DNA of 64,000 nucleotides. It comes from Candidatus Aalborgicola lynettensis. GTDB lineage: Bacteria > Pseudomonadota > Gammaproteobacteria > Burkholderiales > Burkholderiaceae_C. A model generated the notes under the pieces. It was not told the DNA's origin and did no database searches. It was given only the letters and a program-made list of their open reading frames with translations. Position 1 is the stretch's first letter. Each line of letters begins with the position of its first letter. Of the stretch, positions 36,355-43,576 are shown piece by piece. Where the stretch lies: positions 1-64,000 of the forward strand of contig JADJZE010000021.1 of NCBI GenBank assembly GCA_016719405.1, given 5' to 3'. The position numbers and the translations under genes were made by a program.

Positions 36355-37617
36355 GCCTTCGGTCATATCCGCAGCAATCAGCTTAAACTGCTCCAGAGCC
36401 GCCTGCAGGTCTTCCACGATCTCCTGCGCAATCACACCCGGCGCGGGCAGGTTGTCGCTGTCGGCCAGTGAGTCGTCCTTGAGCCAGAAGATGCCCAGGC
36501 TGGTTTTGTCCCGCGCCACGAGTTCGTCGTAGTTGTAAGCGCGCCAGCGGCCGTCTGGGCCGGAGCCTTTTGCGGAGTCGACGTCAGGTGACCACGTGGC
36601 CTGGCGCTGGCGGCGGTTGGTGGCCCAGAAGTCGTCGCGCTCGATGGTGTCTTTCTCGGTGCTGGTGCGGCCGTCTTCACCCACGATAACGGTGCTGCTC
36701 TTCTTGCCAAACGGCGGGTTGACCATCACCACTTCATAGCGCTCGCCGGGGTCGGCAGCCAGCGCGTCACCCACCAGCACGGGCACCGATGTTTCGGAGC
36801 CAATGCCGTGCAACATCATCTTGATCGCGCCCTGCCGGTCGCGCCCCTGTGGGCGGCCTTTGGCCGTCCAAGCCGCTGCTGCGTCTTGACCATGGCGCAC
36901 ACGCGGGCCGTGCCTGGCACGAGCTCGTAACCCGTGAATGCTTTTTCCTTCAGCTGCTTGAGCTGCTCGCGTCAGGCTCTTGTTGTGGCTGGTGATGTAG
37001 TTGTGCGCGGTGAACAAAAAGCCGCCGGTGCCACAGGCCGGGTCGGTAATGCGCTCGCCGGGCTGCGGGGCAATGCAATCCACCATGGCCTGGATGAGTG
37101 CGCGCGGTGTGAAGTATTGGCCTGCGCCACTCTTGGTGTCTTGCGCGTTCTTTTCCAGCAGGCCTTCGTAGGCGTCGCCTTTCACGTCGGCGCCCAGAAC
37201 CGTCCAGGTTTCGGCGCCGATCAAATCCACGATCACGCGGCGCAGCTTGGCCGGGTCTTGGAACTTGTTTTGCGCCTTGCCAAAGATTAGGCCCAGCGTG
37301 CCCTTCTCTTGCCCCAGCTTTTAGCTGCGACTAACATGCTGCGCAAATGTAAGTCTTCGCTGAAACTTCGTTTTCCAGCGCGTGGCGGTAGTGGTCAAAC
37401 AGCTCGTCGCCATCTTTGGCCAGTAGTGTGGGCCAGGCGTAGGCGGCGGGCACGATGCTGGGCTGGTTGTAGGGCGGTGCGCTGCGCTCGTCGGCCATCT
37501 TGAGGAACAGCAGGTAGGTGAGCTGCTCCATATAGTCGCCATAGCTCATGGCCTCAAGCGCATCACGTTGCAGTAGTTCCAGAGCTTCTGGACGAGGGAG
37601 TTGGTGGTGGTGTTCAT
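36343..37617 (-). pseudogene. hsdM: Type I restriction-modification methylase HsdM, relic
   Basis: ATG 37617 (MNTTTNSLVQKLWNYCNV) begins a normal HsdM N-terminus. The frame changes near 37560. SYGDYMEQLTYLLFLKMADE is intact, but an insertion of roughly 55 bases near 37320–37375 splits HALE from the GQEKGTLG that should follow. ITDPACGTGGFLF (AdoMet motif) and MVNPPFGKK (catalytic NPPF) remain. The segment 36840–36950 is out of frame. After DDFWAT about 100 residues are missing before RQATWSPDVDS, while the C-terminus is intact. No hsdS or hsdR is present. These lesions mean a dead gene, not sequencing noise alone. Confidence 0.85.
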
Positions 37618-37639
37618 TGGGTTCAATCAGTAGCGGGCA

Positions 37640-38080
37640 TTACACCTCACAGTAGGCCTTGCAGAAGACATCCAAAGTCAAAATCGGGCAACCACTTGCC
37701 CGCTCAAACTCTGCGGCAATGGCCAGCAGATCCCGGTCGCCAGACACCAGCACTTGGGCTTTGCCCACCAGTGCGAGGTGCATAAACGGCTCGTCCAGCA
37801 CATCGCGGCACGGGGGTACCTGGGGCGGCGGCTGAGGGATGCGCACTGTCTCGGTGTATGGCAAGTAGTCGGCCAGCAACTCGTCCTGGTCAGATTGGGA
37901 GAGGCGGAACTTGGGGTAGGCCAGCACCCGCACCAGCTCTTGCACCGTGACCGAGCTGGCCAAAGGCAGCAACACGCCCTGCTGCCAAGCCCGGCGCACC
38001 TGCCCTGCCGCGCCACCGCCGAACACCAGCGCGGACAACACCACGTTGGTGTCCAGCACCACACGCACAGGAGCGCTCAT
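37640..38080 (-). CDS. PIN-domain putative toxin (COG1569-type)
   Basis: This 146-residue protein starts at ATG 38080 (MSAPVRVVLDTNVVLSALVFGG). LDTNV supplies the first PIN Asp, and VSGDRDLLAI the later acidic pair. The middle (SVTVQELVRVLAYPKF) fits the COG1569 PIN group annotated as toxin–antitoxin toxins. The start overlaps the stop of the upstream AbrB-type gene (ATGA), the usual arrangement of a TA pair. Predicted RNase; target unknown. The toxin frame is intact while its antitoxin is frameshifted. Confidence 0.82.
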   Translation of the reverse strand: MSAPVRVVLDTNVVLSALVFGGGAAGQVRRAWQQGVLLPLASSVTVQELVRVLAYPKFRLSQSDQDELLADYLPYTETVRIPQPPPQVPPCRDVLDEPFMHLALVGKAQVLVSGDRDLLAIAAEFERASGCPILTLDVFCKAYCEV

Positions 38081-38396
38081 GCTTTGGGCAGAGGCTTTTT
38101 GCCAACCGCCTTCTTGGTCTTGGCGGGGTTCACCGCATACGGCGCCCTGGGCTCAGCAGCGATGGCTGGCGCTGCTTGGGGCGCTCTGGCCCAGGCTACT
38201 GCAGCAGCCATGTCGTCATCCGTCAACTCAAGCTCGGCCAGCTGGCCCGCACCGCGTCCCCGCGCTGGATGCGCACGGGCGTGAGGATGATCTGCCCGGC
38301 GCGGGCTTCCACGTCAAAGTATTCCGTGGCACCCACGGCCTGCGTCACGCTCTTGGGCAGCGTGAGCTGGTTTTTGGAAGTGATTTTGGCGAGCAT
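38077..38396 (-). pseudogene. AbrB-type antitoxin, frameshifted
   Basis: Starts at ATG 38396 (MLAKITSKNQLTLPKSV), an AbrB swapped-hairpin DNA-binding start. Near 38243 the frame ends early as RASWPSLS. Restoring one A (AAGCTGG) gives RAKLAELELTDDDMAAAVAWARAP and a Lys-rich end KKAVGKKPLPKA whose TGA overlaps the PIN toxin ATG. The restored overlap strongly suggests a single-base deletion, possibly a sequencing error. If real, the intact toxin would lack a full antitoxin. Confidence 0.75.
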
Positions 38397-38454
38397 GGCA
38401 TTTGGCGCAAAGTAAGGATTCCTTACTTTAACCAATTACATGAACTCAGGCAAG

Positions 38455-38670
38455 TTATGAACGAAAATGGCCTCTAGCCCTCATACTCATTGCGCGAGAA
38501 GCTATCAAAACAGTAGCAAAAGTCAGCTTCGCGCCTGCACCACCAGCTCGTCGTAGCCGGTTTGGGCGTCCGGATCGCGGCTGAACTGCCAGTCTGGCGG
38601 CAAGGCCAGCGGCTTCCATTGCGGCACGCAGGTCTCGGCCGGGGGTGAGGCGGATGGGGAGAGCCTTCAT
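38455..38670 (-). pseudogene. Short gene fragment (possible PPC/DUF296 start)
   Basis: ATG 38670 gives MKALPIRLTPGRDLRAAMEA, reminiscent of the beginning of PPC/DUF296 proteins. The following sequence does not continue the family. Another frame reads PDAQTGYDELVVQARS to a stop near 38525. I treat it as debris between two toxin–antitoxin modules; repeat copy 9 lies at its end. Confidence 0.3.
38488..38518 (-). repeat. Dispersed palindromic repeat, copy 9 (partial)
   Basis: TTGCGCGAGAAGC followed by TATCAAAACAGTAGC; only the terminal hairpin half of the family element is preserved. Confidence 0.5.
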
Positions 38671-38723
38671 GGCTTTCATATTCAGCCAAAATGGCGCAAA
38701 ATGCGCCAATCAGGAGAAACACC

Positions 38724-39077
38724 ATGCCCCAAGCCAATACCGGTTTTGCATCCGTCAAACTGCCCACCGCTTTGGTGAACCAAGCGCGGGATGCCGCTCA
38801 GCCCATGCGCCGCTCGGTGGCGGGCCAGGTGGAATATTGGGCCACCTTGGGTCGCATCGTGGAACACAGCGGCCTGACCGCGCAAGAGGCGCAAACCGCC
38901 ATCGCCAACTACGAGGCCGCCGCCCGGCGTGCTCGCCCCACCCCCAGCGAATCCGCCAGCCAGGCAGACGCACTGCTCACCCAGTTCATGGCCGTGGAAA
39001 ACGATGGCAGCCTGGCGCAACGCGTGCGCGAGGTGGTCGCCAGCAACCGCAGCAAGGCAGGCCCGGCAGCGGCCTGA
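38724..39077 (+). CDS. ParD-like antitoxin
   Basis: This 117-residue protein starts at ATG 38724 with CAGGAGAAAC just upstream. FASVKLPTALVNQARDAAQPMRRSVAGQVEYWATLGRIVE is a ribbon-helix-helix-like start matching the ParD-like family that pairs with zeta-type or other toxins. The C-terminal half is Ala-rich and acidic, suited to toxin binding. It ends one base before the zeta-like ATG, so the two are a translationally coupled module. Likely represses its own promoter. Confidence 0.75.
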   Translation: MPQANTGFASVKLPTALVNQARDAAQPMRRSVAGQVEYWATLGRIVEHSGLTAQEAQTAIANYEAAARRARPTPSESASQADALLTQFMAVENDGSLAQRVREVVASNRSKAGPAAA

Positions 39078-39078
39078 C

Positions 39079-39483
39079 ATGGGGCAACCCGTCTTCTACC
39101 TGCTGGCCGGGCCCAATGGCGCTGGCAAGTCCACCCTGTATCGCGCGCTGGTGTTGGCAGGCACCATTCCAGCCACGGCAGAATTTGTAAACGCCGACCT
39201 GCACGAGGCCACGCAACTACAACACATCACCAACCCAGAGCAACGCTCTGAGCAGGCCCGCCAGTGGGCCGATGCGCGCCGGGCCGCACTGCTGCAAGCA
39301 GGCCCATCGTTCGTGAGCGAAACCGTGTTCTCACACGCATCCAAACTGGCTCTCATTCAAGAAGCCCAAAACGCTGGTTTTTTTTGTCATGCTGACTCTG
39401 GCTTTTTGCTCTGGCGTCATGCCGTCTCCCCTTTGGCTTGCATTCTAGGTTACAAGCCAAATCATTCGATTACGCCCGTCTGA
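39079..39483 (+). pseudogene. Zeta-type toxin kinase, C-terminally truncated
   Basis: The 134-residue open frame starts MGQPVFYLLAGPNGAGKSTLYRAL, a Walker A P-loop, and has FVNADLHEA and FVSETVFSHASKL, the conserved Asp/Glu/Thr segments of zeta toxins, which phosphorylate UDP-GlcNAc. After EAQNAGFF the expected C-terminal third (Arg-rich ATP-binding lid) is absent. A T8 run at 39380 allows a frameshift, but both frames stop soon. The open frame ends inside repeat copy 10. Probably inactive. Confidence 0.75.
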
Positions 39484-39512
39484 CGGGCGCAAGCAGCTAT
39501 AAAAAGCAGAGC
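39456..39512 (-). repeat. Dispersed palindromic repeat, copy 10
   Basis: GCCAAATCATTCGATTACGC, core CGCCCGTCTGACGGGCGCAAGCAGC, then TATAAAAAGCAGAGC. It marks the junction between the broken zeta gene and the aminotransferase end. Confidence 0.8.
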
Positions 39513-39515
39513 AAA

Positions 39516-40649
39516 TCAACCTACCGCAATGGCGTCCAGCGCGGCTGTGAGCTGGGCCACGGCACGGTCGGCGTTATGCAGTTTCTCCAGGCCAAACAGC
39601 CCCACGCGGAAGGTGCTGAAATCGGCTGGTTCGTCGCACTGCAGGGGTACGCCGGCGGCGGTTTGCAGGCCCTGGGCCAGGAATTTTTTACTGGACTGCA
39701 GGCCCGGATCTTCGGTGTAGCTCACCACCACGCCGGGGGCCTTGAAGCCATCCGCCGCCACACTCTGGATGCCACGGCCCTCAAACAAAGCGCGCACGCG
39801 GGAGCCCAGCGCCATTTGTTCGGCACGAACCTTCTCAAAACCATAAGCCCGCGTCTCCTGCATCACCTCGCGCAGGCGCGCCAGGGCGTCGGTGGGCATG
39901 GTGGCGTGGTACATATGGGCGCCGCCTTCGTAGGCTTCCATGATCTGCAGCCATTTTTTGAGATCGCAGGCAAAGCTGGTGCTGGTGGTGCCGTCAATGG
40001 TTTGACGGGCGCGCTCGCTGAGCATGACCATGGCGCAGCAGGGCGAGCCGCTCCAGCCCTTTTGCGGCGCGCTGACCAGCACGTCGACACCGGTGGCCTG
40101 CATGTCCACCCACATGGCGCCGGAGGCGATGCAGTCCAGCACCAACAAGCCACCCACGGCATGCACAGCGTCGGCCATGGCGCGCAGGTAGTCGTCGGGC
40201 AGGATCATGCCAGCGGCGGTTTCCACGTGGGGAGCAAACACCAGGTCGGGCTTTTCGCGGCTGATGGTGGCCACCACTTCGTCAATGGGACAGGGGATCC
40301 ACGGCGCCTGTTTACCCCCGCCTACCCGGCGGGCCTTGAGCACGGTGGACGCGCTGGGAATGCGGCCCATGTCAAAAATCTGCGTCCAACGGTAGCTGAA
40401 CCAACCGTTGCGGATGACCAGTACTTTCTTGTTGGTGGCAAACTGGCGTGCCACGGCCTCCATGCCAAACGTGCCACTGCCTGGCACCAGCACCGCCGAG
40501 TGCGCGTGGTAGACCTCTTTGAGGATGGCAGAGATGTCTTTCATGACACCCTGAAAGCGCTGCGACATGTGGTTGAGCGCGCGGTCGGTATAGACGACGG
40601 AAAACTCCAGCAGTCCATCAGGGTCAATGTGAGGCAACAATCCGGGCAT
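39516..40649 (-). CDS. Class V aminotransferase (alanine/serine–glyoxylate type)
   Basis: This 377-residue PLP enzyme starts at ATG 40649. VPGSGTFGMEAVARQ binds the cofactor phosphate, ETAAGMILPDDY and LLVLDCIASGAMWVDM hold the ring Asp, and VSAPQKGWSGSPCCAM carries the Schiff-base Lys. The fold is close to alanine–glyoxylate and serine–pyruvate aminotransferases. Substrates cannot be fixed from sequence; a glyoxylate amino acceptor would fit with GlcD and malate synthase G in the window. No operon partners. Repeat copy 10 follows its stop. Confidence 0.88.
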   Translation of the reverse strand: MPGLLPHIDPDGLLEFSVVYTDRALNHMSQRFQGVMKDISAILKEVYHAHSAVLVPGSGTFGMEAVARQFATNKKVLVIRNGWFSYRWTQIFDMGRIPSASTVLKARRVGGGKQAPWIPCPIDEVVATISREKPDLVFAPHVETAAGMILPDDYLRAMADAVHAVGGLLVLDCIASGAMWVDMQATGVDVLVSAPQKGWSGSPCCAMVMLSERARQTIDGTTSTSFACDLKKWLQIMEAYEGGAHMYHATMPTDALARLREVMQETRAYGFEKVRAEQMALGSRVRALFEGRGIQSVAADGFKAPGVVVSYTEDPGLQSSKKFLAQGLQTAAGVPLQCDEPADFSTFRVGLFGLEKLHNADRAVAQLTAALDAIAVG

Positions 40650-40780
40650 GGGGGCTTTCTCCTTGTTTTGTGTGAGCGACTAAATGACGTGGCGGGCAGC
40701 TTAGCATGCAGCGCGGCCCCTACACGGGCCCGCCGTTTTGCCGCACGCCCCTGCCGCGCCAACTGGCGCACACACCGGAC

Positions 40781-41179
40781 TCAGAAGCGGGTACTCAGCA
40801 CCATGCTGACACCGCCCGATGCCCCGACATAGGCCTTGTAGTCGAGCCGTTTGCCACCGAGGGTGGTTTGGGCAAAGTGCCACTGGGCCATCACGTTTTT
40901 GCCGGCCGGGTCGTAGGCCAGGTTGAGCCGGTTGTGAGCCAACGATGCCAGCGGCACGCCCACGCGCACCGGCTCATTCACCATGTGGCCGTCAAATGCG
41001 ACCAGATAGCTTTTCAGCGCCATCTCCAGGCGGTTACGTGCCTGATCGACCCGGGCCAGGGTCATTTGGTCGCTGGCATGCGAAGCGCCATCCCGCCCAT
41101 CCACCGTGCCGTGCGCCTGTGCTGCTGCGGTTTGGGCGCAGACGGCGGCGAGACTGAAGAGGAAATGTACGGGTTTCAC
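40781..41179 (-). CDS. Exported hypothetical protein
   Basis: The GTG start at 41179 gives 132 residues with a signal peptide (VKPVHFLFSLAAVCAQTAAAQA). The longer frame to 41272 would put residues before the signal and is rejected. The mature part (RVDQARNRLEMALKSYLVAFDGHMVNEPVRVGVPL; MAQWHFAQTTLGGKRLDYKAYVGASGG) shows no known motif. Beta-rich and probably periplasmic. Function unknown. Confidence 0.6.
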   Translation of the reverse strand: MKPVHFLFSLAAVCAQTAAAQAHGTVDGRDGASHASDQMTLARVDQARNRLEMALKSYLVAFDGHMVNEPVRVGVPLASLAHNRLNLAYDPAGKNVMAQWHFAQTTLGGKRLDYKAYVGASGGVSMVLSTRF

Positions 41180-41278
41180 GGCGGTGCTTCGGTTGTCTGC
41201 AGTGTAGTCAGCCTTCGGCCACCCCCGTGTTATGCAAACGCAAGCATTGGTAACAAGGGTAACGCGGGTCAATCAGAT

Positions 41279-41322
41279 TTGCTATTATTTCTATAGCTGT
41301 TTGCGCTTGTCAGACGTGCGCA
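41279..41322 (+). repeat. Dispersed palindromic repeat, copy 11
   Basis: TTGCTATTATTTCTATAGC followed by TTTGCGCTTGTCAGACGTGCGCAA, between the hypothetical gene and the EAL protein end. Confidence 0.85.
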
Positions 41323-41402
41323 ATCGGCACTTTCGGCTTCAGGAAATAGCACCGTGGCAGGGCATTGGACCGGAAACGGTAAGGCTCCACAGGCCAGCTG
41401 GA

Positions 41403-43460
41403 TCAGTTCAAGCCCATAAAGGCCGACGGGATGTTGGCTCCAGTGTCGGCAGCATTGGCGTTTTCAGTGAGCCAGTCGCCACATTTCGCACCGGCCATTG
41501 CGGGCGCATACAGCCATCCCTGTGCATAACCAACACCCAACCCCAGCAAATAGTCGGCCTGTTCCTGGGTTTCAACGCCTTCGGCCACTATCTGCAGCCG
41601 CAATTCTTTCCCCACACTGACCATGGCACGCACCAAGGCATCGGATTTTTCACTTTTGCCAATCGGGGTGATGAAGGCCCGGTCGAGCTTGATCATGGTC
41701 AGCGGCAGGTTGCCCAGTCGCGCCAGGGACGAATAACCGGTGCCAAAATCATCCAGATGCACTCCAAACCCCAACGCACGGGATTGGGCAATGAAGGACA
41801 GGGTTTCTTTTTCGTTTTCAGCCAGACAGCTTTCAGTCAATTCAATGTCCAGCAGACCTTGGGCAATGGTTTGCGCGGCTTTCAAAATGCCCACCAAATT
41901 GGTATCGGCCAGCTGCTTGGCGCTTACATTGACCGCAATGCGGATGGGGCGCCCCTGTTGGGCCCACACCGCCGCCTGCACGGCAGCGGCATTGATGACC
42001 CACCGACCGATGGGGATGATGAGGCCAGTAGCCTCGGCGCGCGGAATAAATTGGTCGGGGCGGATGTTGCCGCGCTCGGGGTGCGTCCAGCGCAGCAACG
42101 CCTCGACGCTGGTTGCACGTTGGTTGGCCAAGCGCAGCTTGGGTTGGTAATGCAGCTCAAATTGCAGTGTGTCCAGCGCTGCACGCAAATTGTGGTCCAG
42201 CCAGAGGTTTTGCCGCGCCAGTTCATCCATGGCCGGTTCGTATTGGCAAATACACCGGCCACCGTGTTTTTTGGCCTCGTGCACCGCCACATTGGCCAGA
42301 CGCAGCAATTCGTCCATTTCTGTGGTGTCAACCGGGCAACGCGCGATGCCGATTGACAAGCCCAAATGGATGCGCACATCGTTGTAACGCAAGGGGGCTG
42401 TCAGTGCATCCAGAATGCGTTGCCCTACGTCGCGCAACCGTTGCAGTCCGATATCACCAACCACCAGAACCGTGAATTCTGCACCGGCTGCACGCGCTAC
42501 TTCGCCGTCCCCGGCCACGGCGGTACGGATCACATTGGCCGCTTCGGCAATGATGGCATCTCCCCCCGTTGGCCCCAGGTTGTCGTTGACCAGTCTGAAG
42601 TCGTCCATGTTCAACGTCAGCAAGGCAAAAGGTGTCTGCGCCTGCAGTAGCTCACCCATGCGCTCGCGCTGGGCATGGGTGGTGGGCAGACCGGTGCCAT
42701 CGTCCACGTAGACCAATTCGCGCAGTTTGCCGTCGCGCTCCTGAATTCTCTGCAACTGACGCGACAACAATGCATGCGATCGGAAAAACCCGACCAAAAA
42801 TACCATCACACCCAACAGGGCGAACGGAAGTCCCAGCAGTTGGCGCACATGGCCCATATCCAGGCCCCACACCAGCGCACACGCCAAGGTCAGCGGTTGC
42901 ATGAAAAATGCAATCGCAATGACCAGGAATCCTCCGCCGGGATTGCGCACATGGCGAACAAGGCCGTACACCCCGCACGCCCCCACCAGTGCGGACACCA
43001 CCAAATCGGCCGACCAGCGGGGGCCATAAAAAAATCCGTAGCCAAAACCCATGCTGCACAGCACCAACTGCAGTGCCCACACTTTTTTCCAAGCGACCCG
43101 CCCGTGGGTGACGTACAGCAGGAATCCGGTAATCAGGCAACAGGTGCCCAATAACGCACCCACACCGATGGCATGGCTGGCCAGCAAATTTCCTTTGTTG
43201 ATGAATGAACTCCAGGTGGCAGAGCCACTCCACGCCCATGCCCCCAGCAGCATGGAGGCAGCAAGAAAACCGGTTCCGGGTGTGTTGGCGCGCCGCATGG
43301 CGACAAGAAATGCCCATGCCATGAACAGCAGGACGCAGCTGGCAGCCAAAGCCAATCCATCAAATACATCAAGATCGTGACTAAACATGGATGCGGCGTG
43401 TGTAAACCCAGTCTGAGGCTCCGAAATGGAACTGGTGCGGTGCATTGTGATGCCGCACAT
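41403..43460 (-). CDS. Membrane EAL phosphodiesterase with degenerate GGDEF domain
   Basis: About 685 residues; the start is uncertain (43460, 43445 or 43388). Around six to eight TM segments fill residues 25–235. A GGDEF-like domain follows, but its signature reads ARAAGAEF near residue 325, losing the catalytic Gly-Gly-Asp. The EAL domain is complete: SVEALLRW near 453, NVSAKQLAD, DIELTES, HLDDFGTGYSSL, IKLDRAFI and AEGVETQEQ. It is therefore predicted to degrade c-di-GMP, with the GGDEF remnant possibly binding GTP as a regulator. Confidence 0.9.
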   Translation of the reverse strand: MCGITMHRTSSISEPQTGFTHAASMFSHDLDVFDGLALAASCVLLFMAWAFLVAMRRANTPGTGFLAASMLLGAWAWSGSATWSSFINKGNLLASHAIGVGALLGTCCLITGFLLYVTHGRVAWKKVWALQLVLCSMGFGYGFFYGPRWSADLVVSALVGACGVYGLVRHVRNPGGGFLVIAIAFFMQPLTLACALVWGLDMGHVRQLLGLPFALLGVMVFLVGFFRSHALLSRQLQRIQERDGKLRELVYVDDGTGLPTTHAQRERMGELLQAQTPFALLTLNMDDFRLVNDNLGPTGGDAIIAEAANVIRTAVAGDGEVARAAGAEFTVLVVGDIGLQRLRDVGQRILDALTAPLRYNDVRIHLGLSIGIARCPVDTTEMDELLRLANVAVHEAKKHGGRCICQYEPAMDELARQNLWLDHNLRAALDTLQFELHYQPKLRLANQRATSVEALLRWTHPERGNIRPDQFIPRAEATGLIIPIGRWVINAAAVQAAVWAQQGRPIRIAVNVSAKQLADTNLVGILKAAQTIAQGLLDIELTESCLAENEKETLSFIAQSRALGFGVHLDDFGTGYSSLARLGNLPLTMIKLDRAFITPIGKSEKSDALVRAMVSVGKELRLQIVAEGVETQEQADYLLGLGVGYAQGWLYAPAMAGAKCGDWLTENANAADTGANIPSAFMGLN

Positions 43461-43576
43461 CAACCGTGTAAATCACGATAAAACCATCCTCACCTGCTCA
43501 CCCTGGCGCACAGAGGTACCAGAGGGCACTGCGTACCCACCACGCAGGAGGGGGTGCGGCACCCGCTACCGGCGCA

